Positions 1 through 9,538 are shown, numbered from the stretch's first letter. The stretch is 41,152 nucleotides of DNA from Pseudooceanicola lipolyticus (GCF_002786325.1 NZ_PGTB01000023.1:1-41152); one strand, 5' to 3'. Numbers and translations: made by a program. The notes: generated by a model from the letters alone, not told the origin.

Positions 1-384
1 CACGAAGGGTGCGGCGGCGGCGGCGAATTTCGCGTCGCCCGCGCCGATGGCCTGCTGGTCCAGCAGCGCCTGGATCGGCCGCCCCGGCAGGGTTGCATCC
101 AGCCGTGCCAGCGCCGCGTCCCGGCCGGGCCAGTGAAACCGGCGGATGCCAAGGGCGAAGGTGACGATCAGCGCCAGCAGGCTCAGCACCCCGCCGCCCC
201 AGACCAGTTCGACCGGGGCCAGGTCCTGCAACCCCAGCATCAGCACCGCCAGAACCAGCATGGCCACCGTGAAGAACGGCCAGAACCTGCGCAGGATCTG
301 CTCGGCCACCAGCCCCATACGGGTCAGCGCCAACGGCACACGCAGCGATTTCAGGATCGGTTCGGCGCCGAAACGATTGGCCAT
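1..384 (-). CDS. DUF4175 / TIGR02302 family membrane protein, N-terminal part
   Basis: Only the first 128 codons lie in the window; the gene runs off the left edge. The start is the ATG at 384, preceded by a GGAG-type ribosome site about 7 bases upstream and lying 34 bp after the lysA stop. The visible part has a basic N-terminus and two hydrophobic segments (about residues 32-52 and 57-77), followed by an RFHWPGRDAALARLD stretch typical of this family. Known: the family is a large (about 800 residue) membrane-anchored protein that often follows lysA in Rhodobacterales; its function is unknown. Inferred: same transcript as lysA. The assignment rests on the N-terminus and on gene order. Confidence 0.75.
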   Translation of the reverse strand, partial: MANRFGAEPILKSLRVPLALTRMGLVAEQILRRFWPFFTVAMLVLAVLMLGLQDLAPVELVWGGGVLSLLALIVTFALGIRRFHWPGRDAALARLDATLPGRPIQALLDQQAIGAGDAKFAAAAAPFV

Positions 385-418
385 CCGCAACTCCACGCGG
401 CCCCGCCGCTGGATTGCG

Positions 419-1684
419 TCAAAGCCATGCGGGGATGGTATCTCGATTTATCAGTTCGTCAAAGGTCGGGCGTCGGCGGATTACCGCAAATTGATCACCC
501 TTCACCAGAACTTCGGGCACCAGCGGGCGCGCATTATATTCACTGGCCATCACCGCGCCATAGGCGCCGGCGCTGCGAAACGCCACCAGATCGCCCGCTG
601 CCAGCGGCGGCATCATCCGGTCGCGGGCAAAGGTATCGCCGGTTTCGCAGACCGGCCCGACAATGTCATACGGCCGCTGCTCGACCCCGGCCGCCGGTTC
701 GACCAGCGGGACGATGTCGTGCCAGGCTTCGTACATGGCCGGGCGGATCAGGTCGTTCATCGCCGCGTCCAGGATCAGGAAATCGCGGCCTTCGCCGGCT
801 TTGACATAGATCACCGAGGACACCAGGATACCGGCATTCCCGGCGATCAGCCGGCCCGGTTCGATCTCGATCTCGCAGCCAAGGTCGCCCAGTACCTCTT
901 TGATAAGTTGACCATATTCCGTGGGCAGCGGCGGTGCCTCGTTGCTGCGGGTATAGGGGATGCCCAGCCCGCCGCCCAGATCCAGCCGCCGGATGTCATG
1001 GCCATCGGCACGTAACGCCTCGGTCAGTTCCGCCACCTTCTGATAGGCCTGCCGGAACGGCTCCAGCCGGGTCAGCTGGCTGCCGATATGCACGTCGATG
1101 CCAACCACCTGCAGCCCCGGCAGCGCCGCCGCCTGGGCATAAACTTCGCGCGCGCGCGCGATCGGGATGCCGAACTTGTTCTCGGATTTCCCGGTGGCGA
1201 TCTTGGCATGGGTCTGCGCATCGACATCCGGATTCACCCGCACGGTGATCGGCGCAACTGTCCCCAGGGATTGGGCAACCTGGTCGAGCAGCAGCATCTC
1301 GGGTTCGGATTCGACATTGAACTGCCGGATGCCGCCCAGCAGCGCGGTGCGCATTTCTTGGGCGGTTTTGCCGACGCCGGAAAACACGATCTTGTCGCCC
1401 GGCACCCCGGCGGCGCGGGCGCGGCGGTATTCGCCTTCGCTGACCACGTCCATCCCGGCTCCGGCCTCGGCCAGGGTCTTGATGATCGCCTGGTTGCCGG
1501 CCGCCTTCATCGCGTAGCAGACCAGATGCTCGGTGCCCTTCAGCGCCTCGTCGAACAGGCGGTAGTGCCGCAGCAGGGTGGCGGTGGAATAGAGATAGAA
1601 CGGCGTGCCAACGGTGGCGGCAATCTCGGCCACCGGCACGTCCTCGGCATACAGGGCGCCGTCGCGATACAGAAAGTGATCCAT
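419..1684 (-). CDS. lysA: Diaminopimelate decarboxylase
   Basis: Decarboxylates meso-diaminopimelate to L-lysine, the last step of lysine synthesis, in the cytoplasm. At 421 residues it has the family's normal length. The PLP lysine is K60 in the YAMKA motif, followed by the alanine-racemase-type barrel with HIGSQ (glycine-rich phosphate contact), GGGLGIPY and EPGR. The C-terminal domain carries CETGD and YGAVMASEYNARP, the residues that complete the active site across the dimer. The start ATG at 1684 gives the expected N-terminus. It lies downstream of the ATP-grasp gene (56 bp gap) and 34 bp before the DUF4175 gene, consistent with one minus-strand transcription unit. No anomaly seen. Confidence 0.97.
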   Translation of the reverse strand: MDHFLYRDGALYAEDVPVAEIAATVGTPFYLYSTATLLRHYRLFDEALKGTEHLVCYAMKAAGNQAIIKTLAEAGAGMDVVSEGEYRRARAAGVPGDKIVFSGVGKTAQEMRTALLGGIRQFNVESEPEMLLLDQVAQSLGTVAPITVRVNPDVDAQTHAKIATGKSENKFGIPIARAREVYAQAAALPGLQVVGIDVHIGSQLTRLEPFRQAYQKVAELTEALRADGHDIRRLDLGGGLGIPYTRSNEAPPLPTEYGQLIKEVLGDLGCEIEIEPGRLIAGNAGILVSSVIYVKAGEGRDFLILDAAMNDLIRPAMYEAWHDIVPLVEPAAGVEQRPYDIVGPVCETGDTFARDRMMPPLAAGDLVAFRSAGAYGAVMASEYNARPLVPEVLVKGDQFAVIRRRPTFDELINRDTIPAWL

Positions 1685-1740
1685 TCCGCGCGTTTAGACG
1701 CGATTCGGGGGCCAGATCAAACGGATTTGGCGGCGCTGGC

Positions 1741-2925
1741 CTATTGTTCGGCGCGGCGCTTGCGGGCGCGGCCTTTCTGCTGCGCCAGTTTCATCTGCGA
1801 CCAGGCCGCAACCCGTTCGAAGATCGGCAGGAACTCGGCGTTGCGGATGCCGCGTCCGAAAGCGCGCTGGTAAATGGTGTGCAGCGGGTTGTCGCGGCAT
1901 TCGATGATCACCGGTCCGCTTTCGGTGATGGCGATATCCCAGCCCAGGATGCCGTATTCGGGGAACAGCGCATGGGCGTTCCGCGCCATCTGCCGCAAAT
2001 CCTCCCAGAACGGCAGCTGGAACCCGGTGATCGCGCGTCCGGTAACCGGATGGGTCTCGATCGCCTCCGCCGACAGGCCAAAGCCGGCACAGGCGCGGCC
2101 AACCTGCCCCGTGCAGGTATTCACCGGCGCCACGAGCGCGCCTTGCTGGCGCAGATCGTCGGACATGGTGCCGGGTGCAGGGATTTTCCACACCGAATAC
2201 AACGCATCGGGCATGTCGGCCTTGCGGATCGTCACCACCCGCACGGTCCCGACCGCACGGCCGGTGATGACCTCGATCTCGGGGTGCTGACGCAGAGCGC
2301 TTTGGAACACCACGCCATCGGCGCTGTTGCGCACCACCTGAGCACAGAACTCGTCCAGCGGCACCTTGCGGCCATCGGCAAATTCCAGCACCTCGCCGTC
2401 CAGCCGTTCCAGCAGAACGGTCAGCTGGCTGTCGCAGGTCAGTTGCGGCTTGCTGAACAGCGGATAACGCGCCTTGCCCTTGAGAAAGCGGCGCAACTCT
2501 TCGACGCTGGTCAGCGCCGGGACCGCACCGAAACGCCGCGCGGTGGTCACCACCGCCTGGGTCTCGGTGGCGGCAAAGCCAAATTGGCGCAGCAGCGAGG
2601 AACACATGACCTTGTCGGCGACCAGGCTGCGCAAGGTCAGCAATTCGTCATGGGACAGTTCCGCGTTCAGGTTGCGGCTGCCGCGGGTGCCGACATAGTC
2701 CAGCTTGTCCTCGAAGGGGATCGACGGATCGAACAGGCCCGAATCGTAATATTCACGGAAATACAACCGGCCCCGCCCGAATTTGAGACGCAGCATTTCG
2801 CTGATCTGGCGCAGCTTGCCAACACCGTGCTTGCGTGCGACCTCCGACGCGAGAGAGGCTGGCGGGATCGTCGGGCGCGGCGCTTCGCCGACAAACGCCT
2901 CGTCCAATACGCTGGCTGTCGTCAT
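1741..2925 (-). CDS. Sugar-transfer-associated ATP-grasp family protein
   Basis: A 394-residue protein resembling the ATP-grasp family found beside polysaccharide and exopolysaccharide genes (Pfam ATPgrasp_ST). Visible marks are a central YPLFSKP lysine strand, a GWDIAITESGPVIIEC segment (metal-binding acidic cluster of the ATP-grasp core) and a following RDNPLHTIYQ loop. The family is expected to join a carboxylate to an amine or hydroxyl using ATP; the substrate is unknown. I chose the ATG at 2925 because AGGAAA lies just upstream; a longer reading from 3021 would add 32 unsupported residues. It sits between the argH-linked lipoprotein and lysA, genes that are normally adjacent in this group, so it may be a local insertion. 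Confidence 0.8.
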   Translation of the reverse strand: MTTASVLDEAFVGEAPRPTIPPASLASEVARKHGVGKLRQISEMLRLKFGRGRLYFREYYDSGLFDPSIPFEDKLDYVGTRGSRNLNAELSHDELLTLRSLVADKVMCSSLLRQFGFAATETQAVVTTARRFGAVPALTSVEELRRFLKGKARYPLFSKPQLTCDSQLTVLLERLDGEVLEFADGRKVPLDEFCAQVVRNSADGVVFQSALRQHPEIEVITGRAVGTVRVVTIRKADMPDALYSVWKIPAPGTMSDDLRQQGALVAPVNTCTGQVGRACAGFGLSAEAIETHPVTGRAITGFQLPFWEDLRQMARNAHALFPEYGILGWDIAITESGPVIIECRDNPLHTIYQRAFGRGIRNAEFLPIFERVAAWSQMKLAQQKGRARKRRAEQ

Positions 2926-3105
2926 GCCGGTTTTCCTTTTGCCTGTTCCTGCTCTTTCAACGGCCTTACTGGTTAAAAATGGCCTAAATCTGACAAGAAT
3001 GCAGGAAATGCCGACCGGCAACGTCTTATGACATCTTCGTGACCGGCGCAGGCGGAGAGGCCACGCGGAGTGGCTAAATTCTGCCCGCGATGCCGAAGCC
3101 TGGCG

Positions 3106-3288
3106 TCAGAACCCCAGGAACAGCGACAGCGGCCCCTGGTGCAGGCCGACCCCACCGCCGACATGGACACCGCTGTCCGACAGGGACAGCCCGGCATTCA
3201 GCGTCGGCTGCACCGGCTCGCCATCGGCGCCACATCCAGCCAGAAGGGCGGCAATCAGCATCAGACAGACCTGTTTCACGCGTGTCAC
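3106..3288 (-). CDS. Small lipoprotein downstream of argH
   Basis: A 60-residue protein with a type II signal peptide: basic start, hydrophobic core, and lipobox LLAGC with the lipidated Cys at residue 19. The mature part is short, Gly/Ser-rich and ends in LSLFLGF. I chose the GTG at 3288, whose GTGA overlaps the argH stop, so translation is probably coupled to argH; an upstream start at 3306 would lie inside argH and add six residues before the signal. A small lipoprotein in this position is a recurrent feature of Rhodobacterales argH loci. Its function is not known; likely anchored in the inner or outer membrane. Confidence 0.72.
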   Translation of the reverse strand: MTRVKQVCLMLIAALLAGCGADGEPVQPTLNAGLSLSDSGVHVGGGVGLHQGPLSLFLGF

Positions 3289-4676
3289 GCCAACCTGTCC
3301 TTCCACCTCGCGATCTGGGCCCGGACCTGCGCAGGCGCGGTCCCGCCATAGGAGATGCGCGAGTTTACCGAATTTTCGACGCCAAGCACAGCAAAGACAT
3401 CGCTGGTGATCCCGGCATGGACGCTTTGCATGTCGGCCAGGCTCAGATCCGGCAGGTCGCAGCCCTTGGTCTCGGCCAAGGCGACCAGCGCGCCGGTGAC
3501 GTGATGCGCCTCGCGGAAGGGCAGGCCCAGCACCCGCACCAGCCAGTCGGCCAGGTCGGTTGCGGTGGAAAAGCCGCTGCCGGCGGCCGCGGCGAGCGCG
3601 GCGCGGTTGGCCGACATGTCGCGCACCATGCCCTCCATCGCCGCCAGTGCCAGCATCCAGTTGTCGGCGGCGTCGAAGACCTGTTCCTTGTCTTCCTGCA
3701 TGTCCTTGGAATAGGCCAGCGGCAGCCCCTTCATCACCATCATCAGCGCGGTGTTGGCGCCAAAGATACGGCCGATCTTGGCGCGGATCAGTTCGGCCGC
3801 GTCGGGATTCTTTTTCTGCGGCATGATCGACGAGCCGGTCGAGAACCGGTCGGACAGCACCACGAAGCGGAACTGCGCCGACGACCAGATCACCAGTTCC
3901 TCGGCCAGGCGCGACAGGTGCATGGCGCAGATCGACGCGACCGACAGGAATTCCAGCGCGAAATCACGGTCGCTGACCGCGTCGAGCGAATTGGCGCAGG
4001 GTGCGTCGAAGCCCAGCGCCTTGGCCGTCATGTCGCGGTCGATCGGGAACGAGGTGCCGGCCAGCGCCGCCGCGCCCAGCGGACTTTCGTTCATCCGCGC
4101 ACGCGCGTCGCGCACCCGGCCCAGGTCGCGCCCGAACATTTCGACATAGGCCATCATGTGATGGCCCCATGTCACCGGTTGCGCGGTCTGCAGATGGGTA
4201 AAGCCCGGCATCACCCAGTCGGCCCCGGCCTCGGCCTGCCCCAGCAGCGCGCGGATCAGGGCGATCAGACCGGCCTCGGCGGCGTCCAGCTGGTCGCGCA
4301 CCCAAAGGCGGAAATCGGTCGCCACCTGGTCGTTGCGGCTGCGCGCCGTGTGCAGCCGCCCGGCCGGATCGCCGATCAGTTCCTTCAGCCGCGCCTCGAC
4401 ATTCATGTGAATGTCCTCCAGCGCGGCGGAAAATTCGAATTTCCCGGTCTCGATCTCTGACAACACCGTGAGCAGGCCTTCCCGAATGACCTTGGCGTCG
4501 GTATCGCTGATCACGCCTGTGGCGGCCAGCATCGCCGCATGGGCCCGCGAGCCGGCGATGTCCTGTGCCGCCATCCGCTGGTCGAACCCGATCGAGGCAT
4601 TGATCGCCTCCATGATCGCGTCCGGTCCGGCGGAAAAGCGGCCGCCCCACATCTGGTTTGCGGTCTTGTCGTTCAT
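3285..4676 (-). CDS. argH: Argininosuccinate lyase
   Basis: Cleaves argininosuccinate to arginine and fumarate, the last step of arginine synthesis. The 463-residue protein is full length. It shows the fumarase/aspartase superfamily marks: [12 protein letters not shown] near residues 110-121, the histidine-containing [10 protein letters not shown] at 158-167, and the signature loop [12 protein letters not shown] at 281-292 with the catalytic serine. The start ATG at 4676 is only 21 bp from the divergent thioredoxin-like gene, so the two promoters must overlap the opposite coding region. It is followed by the coupled lipoprotein gene. Confidence 0.97.
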   Translation of the reverse strand: MNDKTANQMWGGRFSAGPDAIMEAINASIGFDQRMAAQDIAGSRAHAAMLAATGVISDTDAKVIREGLLTVLSEIETGKFEFSAALEDIHMNVEARLKELIGDPAGRLHTARSRNDQVATDFRLWVRDQLDAAEAGLIALIRALLGQAEAGADWVMPGFTHLQTAQPVTWGHHMMAYVEMFGRDLGRVRDARARMNESPLGAAALAGTSFPIDRDMTAKALGFDAPCANSLDAVSDRDFALEFLSVASICAMHLSRLAEELVIWSSAQFRFVVLSDRFSTGSSIMPQKKNPDAAELIRAKIGRIFGANTALMMVMKGLPLAYSKDMQEDKEQVFDAADNWMLALAAMEGMVRDMSANRAALAAAAGSGFSTATDLADWLVRVLGLPFREAHHVTGALVALAETKGCDLPDLSLADMQSVHAGITSDVFAVLGVENSVNSRISYGGTAPAQVRAQIARWKDRLA

Positions 4677-4697
4677 CGGTTTGCCCCAGGAGAAAAC

Positions 4698-5258
4698 ATG
4701 CGTCTGTTTCGTTTGCTGACCGTTTATATGGCCCTTGCCCTATGTGCAAATGCCGCACTGGCCGACACCGCGGCGCTGGAGGCGCTGCGCGAGGGCGACC
4801 TGAAAAAGCTGATGTTCCATCCGACACCCAAGCCCGCATCCGAGGCCGAATTCCAGCTGGCCGACGGCGCCGGCACCGGGACGCTGGACGAGTACCAGGG
4901 CAAATATGTCCTGCTGAATTTCTGGGCGACCTGGTGCGCGCCCTGCCGCGAGGAGATGCCGACGCTGTCCGCGCTGCAAACCGAGTTCGGCGATGACAGC
5001 TTTGAGGTGGTCACACTGGCCACCGGGCGCAATTCACCCGCGGGCATCGTGAAATTCTTCGACGAGCAAGGCATCACCAACCTGCCGCGCCATCAGGACC
5101 AGAAACAGGCCATCGCCCGCGACATGGCGGTGCTGGGCCTGCCGGTCACGGTGATCCTGAACCCCGAGGGCGAGGAGATCGCCCGCCTGATGGGCGAAGC
5201 CGACTGGTATTCCGACAGCGCCAGGGCGATCATCAACGCCTTGAAAAGCGGCAGTTAG
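4698..5258 (+). CDS. TlpA/ResA-type periplasmic thioredoxin-like protein
   Basis: A 186-residue exported thiol-disulfide protein. Residues 1-22 form a Sec signal ending in ALA before Asp23. A thioredoxin fold follows, with the redox motif WCAPC at 79-83 in the context [10 protein letters not shown] and a cis-proline region near LGLPVTVIL. TlpA/ResA-type proteins reduce or shuttle disulfides in the periplasm, for example during cytochrome c or oxidase assembly. The ATG at 4698 has AGGAGA 5 bases upstream. The gene is divergent from argH, an arrangement that recurs in relatives; I infer no functional link to arginine synthesis. Confidence 0.88.
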   Translation: MRLFRLLTVYMALALCANAALADTAALEALREGDLKKLMFHPTPKPASEAEFQLADGAGTGTLDEYQGKYVLLNFWATWCAPCREEMPTLSALQTEFGDDSFEVVTLATGRNSPAGIVKFFDEQGITNLPRHQDQKQAIARDMAVLGLPVTVILNPEGEEIARLMGEADWYSDSARAIINALKSGS

Positions 5259-5337
5259 CGCCGAATGGCGGAAGAGTCGGCACGACCATCGCCGCGGACT
5301 TGCTGCAAGTTCGCGGGCTGTACAGAGTGTTTGCCAC

Positions 5338-5763
5338 ATGCCCTGCCGCTATACACTCCACCCCGATATCGGCATCCTGCACTGCCGCTTCTCGGGCCAT
5401 CTTCATCTGGATGACATCCTGGGGTTTGTCGATCGGGCGCTGCGCGATCCCGGCCACCGCGACGGCACCAACATCCTTGCCGATGCCCGCGCGCTGACCC
5501 GGCTGGACATCGACGGGCCGGCGCAGCGGCGGCTGTCCGACCGGCTGGTCGCCCTGGAACGGTGGCGCGGGATGCCGCGCAGCTGCGCCATCATCGCCGC
5601 GGGCGAGCCGGTCTGGTCGCTGGTCGGCAGCATCGTCGCCACCACGTCGCTCGAGTCTCCGGTGGTGTTCGACCGTTTCCGCAACCCGTCCGGCGCGCTG
5701 GCCTTTGTCGGGCTGAACCCGCGCCTGCATAGCGACCGGTTCGGGTATCTCCCGGTGCCCTGA
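5338..5763 (+). CDS. STAS/SEC14-like (SpoIIAA-like) hypothetical protein
   Basis: A 141-residue soluble protein without signal or membrane segment. The order of strands and helices (an N-terminal YTLHPDIGILHCRFSG strand pair, LHLDDILGFVDRAL helix, NILADAR strand, then an LSDRLVALERW helix) resembles the SpoIIAA-like/STAS fold of small alphaproteobacterial proteins; I infer this from pattern and not from a search. It starts 79 bp after the thioredoxin-like gene with a weak ribosome site, and ends 6 bp before the convergent tag gene. No catalytic residues can be named. Confidence 0.6.
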   Translation: MPCRYTLHPDIGILHCRFSGHLHLDDILGFVDRALRDPGHRDGTNILADARALTRLDIDGPAQRRLSDRLVALERWRGMPRSCAIIAAGEPVWSLVGSIVATTSLESPVVFDRFRNPSGALAFVGLNPRLHSDRFGYLPVP

Positions 5764-5768
5764 CCGGC

Positions 5769-6335
5769 TCAGCCGGGCTGGGCCAAGTCGGCATGGCGCG
5801 GGCAGGTCACGACATGGTCATTCACCATGCCCACCGCCTGCATGAACGCATAGACGATGGTTGGCCCGCAGAACCGGAACCCGGCCTTCTTCAGATCCTT
5901 GGAAATCTGTTCGGAAAGCGGGGTGAAGGCCGGCACCTCGGCCAGCGTGGCCCAACGGTTTTGCAGCGGCGCCCCGCCGACATAATCCCACAGGAAACGG
6001 TCAAAGCCCTGCGCGGCTTCGATCCGCTGCCAGGCCTGTGCATTGCCGATCGTCGCCGCGATCTTGCCGCGATGCCGGATGATGCCGGGATCGGCCAGCA
6101 GCCGTTCGATCTCGGGCTCGCCCCAGCCGGCAATCGCGTTCGGATCGAACCCGGCAAAGGCGCGGCGGAAATTGTCGCGTTTCTTCAGGATGGTGATCCA
6201 GCTGAGACCGGCCTGGAACCCGTCCAGGATCAGCTTTTCCCACAGCGCCCGGCTGTCATATTCCGGCACGCCCCATTCGGTGTCGTGATAGGCGATGTAG
6301 ATCGGGTCTTCGCCCACCCAGCCACAGCGTTTCAT
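5769..6335 (-). CDS. tag: DNA-3-methyladenine glycosylase I
   Basis: Removes 3-methyladenine from alkylated DNA, starting base excision repair. The 188-residue length matches E. coli Tag. All four zinc-snap ligands are visible: C4 (MKRCGW), H17 (YHDTEWG), H174 and C178 (VNDHVVTC). The helix-hairpin core includes the FQAGLSW segment. I chose the ATG at 6335 because a GAGGAGGGG ribosome site sits right upstream; an in-frame ATG at 6353 would add six residues and displace C4. It follows the DUF2948 gene by 21 bp and is probably transcribed with murA. Confidence 0.95.
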   Translation of the reverse strand: MKRCGWVGEDPIYIAYHDTEWGVPEYDSRALWEKLILDGFQAGLSWITILKKRDNFRRAFAGFDPNAIAGWGEPEIERLLADPGIIRHRGKIAATIGNAQAWQRIEAAQGFDRFLWDYVGGAPLQNRWATLAEVPAFTPLSEQISKDLKKAGFRFCGPTIVYAFMQAVGMVNDHVVTCPRHADLAQPG

Positions 6336-6356
6336 CGCCCCTCCTCCGGACATGGC

Positions 6357-6830
6357 TCAGTCCGGATGCCCCGGCACCTTGCCCGAAGGCGCGCGATAGG
6401 GGCGGGTCACGTCCTTCAGCGTCACTTCCAGCGCCTCGATGCGCAGGCGGATCGCCCCGTCCCCGGCCAGGGTCAGCAACACATGGCCGGCACCATCCTC
6501 GCCCGGCTCGAAGGTCACCGACAGCAGCGACAGGATCACGTCCTTGTCGCCGCGGTCGATGCCCTGGCTCGCCACCCCCAGCACGTTGTCGACCACCAGC
6601 AGCGATTGCACCCGCTCGGCCCCGCGCCGCTGCACCGCCGCGCCTTCTTCCCAGCGGAACCGGTTGACCAGAAGGGCAAAGCGGCGCTGCCGCGCTCGCC
6701 AGGAAATCTCGGTGATCGGAAAGATTGCGTCCTGGACCAGCGACGAGATCACCTCCAGATCCGCCACCTCCAGCGCGCCGAGATTCAGCGGCGCCTCGGC
6801 ACCATCCTCGAATTTGGCATCCTCGGTCAC
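6357..6830 (-). CDS. DUF2948 family protein
   Basis: A 157-residue soluble protein of the alphaproteobacterial DUF2948 family, recognised by its [19 protein letters not shown] opening, the [13 protein letters not shown] segment and its position directly after murA. The start is a GTG at 6830 whose GTGA overlaps the murA stop, which means translational coupling. The function is unknown; the conserved linkage to murA suggests a link with the cell envelope, but nothing in the sequence shows it. The first 15 residues are acidic and probably disordered. Confidence 0.82.
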   Translation of the reverse strand: MTEDAKFEDGAEAPLNLGALEVADLEVISSLVQDAIFPITEISWRARQRRFALLVNRFRWEEGAAVQRRGAERVQSLLVVDNVLGVASQGIDRGDKDVILSLLSVTFEPGEDGAGHVLLTLAGDGAIRLRIEALEVTLKDVTRPYRAPSGKVPGHPD

Positions 6831-8095
6831 GCGCCCGGCACCCGTTCGATCAGCGCGCCGACTCCCTGCAGCTTGCGCACCACATGTTCATAGCCCCGGT
6901 CGAGGTGATAGACCCGGCTGACCGTGGTGGCGCCCTCGGCGGCCAGCCCGGCCAGGATCAGCGAGACGCTGGCGCGCAGATCGGTGGCCATCACCGGCGC
7001 ACCTTTCAGCCGGTCCACCCCGGTGACCGTGGCGGTGCCGCCATGCACGTCGATCTTCGCCCCCATCCGCATCAGTTCGGGCGCGTGCATGAAACGGTTT
7101 TCAAAGATTTTCTCCTCCAGCACGCTCACCCCGTCGGCGGTGGCCAAGAGCGCCATCATCTGCGCCTGCAGATCGGTCGGGAACCCGGGGAACGGTTCGG
7201 TGGTGACATCCACCGCCTTGATGTGGTCCTCGCGCCGCTTCACGCTGAGGCCGCGCCCGGTTTCGGTGACCTCAATGCCCGCCTCGTCGAGCTTGTTGCA
7301 GAAGGCGCCAACCAGGTCGCGCCGCCCGCCCAGCAATTCGACTTCGCCGCCGCAGATCGCCGGGGCCAGCATATAGGTGCCCAGCTCGATCCGGTCGGTC
7401 ACCACCGGATGGGTGGCGCCATGCAGCCGGTCGACCCCCTGCACGGTGATCGTGTCGGTGCCCTCGCCCTCGATCTGCGCCCCCATCTTGCGCAGGCACA
7501 GCGCCAGGTCGACGATCTCGGGCTCTTTCGCGGCGCTCCGGATCACCGTGGTGCCCTTGGCCAGCGTCGCCGCCATCAGCGCGTTTTCGGTGGCGCCGAC
7601 CGAGACGAAGGGAAATTCGATCACGCCGCCTTTCAGCCCGCCCGGTGCCTTGGCATGTACATAGCCATCGCGCAGGTCCAGTTCGGCCCCCAGCGCCTCG
7701 AGCGCGCGCAGATGCAGATCCACCGGCCGCGCGCCGATCGCACAGCCACCAGGCAGCGACACCACCGCCTGGCCATCGCGCGCCAGCATCGGCCCCAGCA
7801 CCAGGATCGAGGCGCGCATCTTGCGCACGATATCGTAATCCGCCTTGTGGCTGGTCAGGTCGTGGCTGGACATGGCCAGCACCTTGCCGTCCTGCAGGCT
7901 CGACACCTCGGCCCCCAACGAGGCCAGCAGCGCGGTCATGGTGCGGATGTCGCTCAGCCGCGGCGCGTTGGTCAGCGTCAGCGGTTCGTCGCTCAGCAGT
8001 GTCGCCGGCATCAGCGTGAGGCAGGCATTCTTGGCGCCCGCAATCGGGATCTGCCCCGACAGCGGCCCGTTGCCGGTGACGATGATCGAATCCAT
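6827..8095 (-). CDS. murA: UDP-N-acetylglucosamine 1-carboxyvinyltransferase
   Basis: Transfers enolpyruvate from PEP to UDP-GlcNAc, the first committed step of peptidoglycan synthesis. From the ATG at 8095 the protein has 422 residues, the normal length. The substrate-binding K22-N23 pair (GAKNA), the mobile loop [11 protein letters not shown] with catalytic Cys118 (so fosfomycin-sensitive type) and the closing [10 protein letters not shown] motif are all present. A longer reading from 8140 is rejected because [10 protein letters not shown] is the standard MurA N-terminus. It is preceded by a 52-residue basic protein 4 bp upstream and followed by the coupled DUF2948 gene. Confidence 0.97.
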   Translation of the reverse strand: MDSIIVTGNGPLSGQIPIAGAKNACLTLMPATLLSDEPLTLTNAPRLSDIRTMTALLASLGAEVSSLQDGKVLAMSSHDLTSHKADYDIVRKMRASILVLGPMLARDGQAVVSLPGGCAIGARPVDLHLRALEALGAELDLRDGYVHAKAPGGLKGGVIEFPFVSVGATENALMAATLAKGTTVIRSAAKEPEIVDLALCLRKMGAQIEGEGTDTITVQGVDRLHGATHPVVTDRIELGTYMLAPAICGGEVELLGGRRDLVGAFCNKLDEAGIEVTETGRGLSVKRREDHIKAVDVTTEPFPGFPTDLQAQMMALLATADGVSVLEEKIFENRFMHAPELMRMGAKIDVHGGTATVTGVDRLKGAPVMATDLRASVSLILAGLAAEGATTVSRVYHLDRGYEHVVRKLQGVGALIERVPGA

Positions 8096-8099
8096 CTGC

Positions 8100-8258
8100 T
8101 TAGTCCTCGCTTCTGCCTGTTTTGTCCGCCTCGGCCCCATCCCGCGCCCGGGCCTGCGCCTTGCGCCGCCCCAGATTGGCCTTCAGCGCCGCCTTCAGCC
8201 GCTGCTCGCGGCTTTGCTTTGGTTTCTCGCCTTTGGCGGGGGGGGATTTCTCTGCCAT
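8100..8258 (-). CDS. Small basic protein upstream of murA
   Basis: A 52-residue, highly charged protein (many Lys, Arg, Gln and Glu) with no cysteine, signal or membrane segment: it begins [10 protein letters not shown] and contains [19 protein letters not shown]. The ATG at 8258 has AGAGGGG just upstream, and the TAA stop is 4 bp before the murA start, so it is probably cotranscribed with murA. Similar short lysine-rich proteins occur before murA in related genomes, as I recall it. Function unknown; the composition would suit nucleic-acid binding, which is a guess. Confidence 0.65.
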   Translation of the reverse strand: MAEKSPPAKGEKPKQSREQRLKAALKANLGRRKAQARARDGAEADKTGRSED

Positions 8259-8300
8259 GCCCCCTCTTATATCAGCCGCCAAAATGCGTCCAGATTACCC

Positions 8301-8327
8301 TTGCACCCCTGCCGGATTGCGTCTAAT
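8301..8327 (+). promoter_or_regulatory. Possible sigma-70 promoter of tRNA-Thr
   Basis: TTGCAC at 8301-8306 and TCTAAT at 8322-8327, separated by 15 bases, lie so that transcription would start near 8334, just before the tRNA at 8342. The spacing is shorter than the usual 17, so this is tentative. Confidence 0.35.
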
Positions 8328-8341
8328 GACCCGCGCACGAT

Positions 8342-8416
<75 letters not shown>

Positions 8417-8792
8417 TCTCGCAGAACAAGCTGATCGCGATACCGGATTTCGACTCTACCGCCTGCGGCCGGGGCGACGGCGTTTCATTGGTTCATCGTT
8501 TTATCGAGGAGAACGCGGGCCGGGATCTTCCCGCCGCGGCTTGGGCGGCTGTGGTATTGAGCCGGTCCCAAGGTATTTTGATCTGGTGGTCTGAGACCGT
8601 GCTGGTCGCGCGCTGCCGGGCAGGTCATTGCCGCAGGCTGTGCCCCCTGCCCGCCGCCAGCCGCCATATCGCGACGGCGCTCTTTGCCGGGCCGCTTGGG
8701 ACAGGCCCGGCAGTGATCTTCAAGGGCGGGCCTGAAACCTGGCGCGTGATCAGCGCCTCGGAGAGGCCCGCAGGGTGGCAGGGCGGGCGCGA
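8417..8792. other. Intergenic stretch after tRNA-Thr, no gene recognised
   Basis: About 375 bp between the tRNA and GST1. No reading frame here has a ribosome site together with a protein-like composition. A perfect 9-bp hairpin (8685-8693 with 8704-8712, loop 10) could be a transcription stop for GST1 but has no T tract. I looked for a repeat of the tRNA 3' end as an attachment-site scar and found none. Confidence 0.5.
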
Positions 8793-9431
8793 TCAGCCCG
8801 GGGGAATGTCCTGCACGAATTTTGGCTGGTGATAGCCACGCTGCACTGCGGGCCGCTCTCGGATCTGGCGATACCATTGGCGCACATTGGGATAGTCGGC
8901 CAGGTCGACCTCGTGGAATTCATAGCGCGAGACCCATGGCCAAACTGCCATGTCGGCAATGGTGTAGGTGCCTGCGCCTTCGCCTGCGACGTATTCGCGT
9001 CCGCTCAGCCGGGTATCCAGCACCCGGTAAAGGCGATGTGCTTCCTTGGAAAAGCGCTCCTCGGCATATGGAGATTTGCCGCGATTGTATTTCACGAAAT
9101 GATGTACCTGGCCCAGCATCGGCCCCAGACCGCCCATCTGCCACATCAGCCATTCGACCATGCGCCAATATTCATCGCCCTCGACCCGGAAGCGGCCGTA
9201 TTTATCCGCCAGGTAAAGCATGATCGCCCCGCTTTCCATCAGCTGCATGCCGGTCTCGTGATCGACAATGGCGGGGATCCGGTTGTTGGGTGCAATCTTC
9301 AGAAAATCCGGTGCGAACTGCTCATCCTTGGAGATATCCACCGCCTTGACGGTAAAGGGCACGCCCAGCTCTTCCAGCAGGATAGAGACCTTGCGCCCGT
9401 TCGGCGTGGTCCAGGTATAAAGATCGATCAT
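8793..9431 (-). CDS. Glutathione transferase family protein (YfcG/YghU-like)
   Basis: A 212-residue cytoplasmic protein with an N-terminal thioredoxin-like domain and a C-terminal helical domain. The opening MIDLYTWTTPNGRK and the following ILLEEL, NNRIPAIVD and ESGAIMLYL segments match the nu-class YfcG group, whose members reduce glutathione-linked disulfides with the TPNG loop instead of a catalytic Tyr or Ser. I chose the ATG at 9431 (AGGA upstream) over one at 9488, which adds a non-family extension. A TetR-type inverted repeat at 9502-9515 lies 71 bp upstream, so it is probably a target of the neighbouring regulator. Confidence 0.88.
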   Translation of the reverse strand: MIDLYTWTTPNGRKVSILLEELGVPFTVKAVDISKDEQFAPDFLKIAPNNRIPAIVDHETGMQLMESGAIMLYLADKYGRFRVEGDEYWRMVEWLMWQMGGLGPMLGQVHHFVKYNRGKSPYAEERFSKEAHRLYRVLDTRLSGREYVAGEGAGTYTIADMAVWPWVSRYEFHEVDLADYPNVRQWYRQIRERPAVQRGYHQPKFVQDIPPG

Positions 9432-9501
9432 GGTTGGTCCTGTTCGGTGGCCTGAGATACTGGCCATGTTAAGCGTAAAGGGGGGCAAACGAAAGCATCA
9501 A

Positions 9502-9515
9502 TGATCACTTGATAA
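9502..9515. promoter_or_regulatory. Candidate TetR operator, site A (upstream of GST1)
   Basis: TGATC-ACTT-GATAA, an inverted repeat with four-base spacer, one mismatch from the two sites at 10271 and 13833. It sits in the 107-bp gap between the tetR stop and the GST1 start, in promoter position for GST1. Confidence 0.5.
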
Positions 9516-9538
9516 ACAATGCCCGATGCGAGGGCCCC

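Noticed and set aside
3090-4460. Long plus-strand frame (456 codons) opposite argH
   Set aside because: His-, Arg- and Gln-rich composition typical of the antisense of GC-rich genes; argH on the other strand is certain.
8485-8877. Minus-strand frame of 130 codons after GST1
   Set aside because: It overlaps the GST1 3' end, has a Pro/Arg/Ala-rich random composition and no ribosome site.
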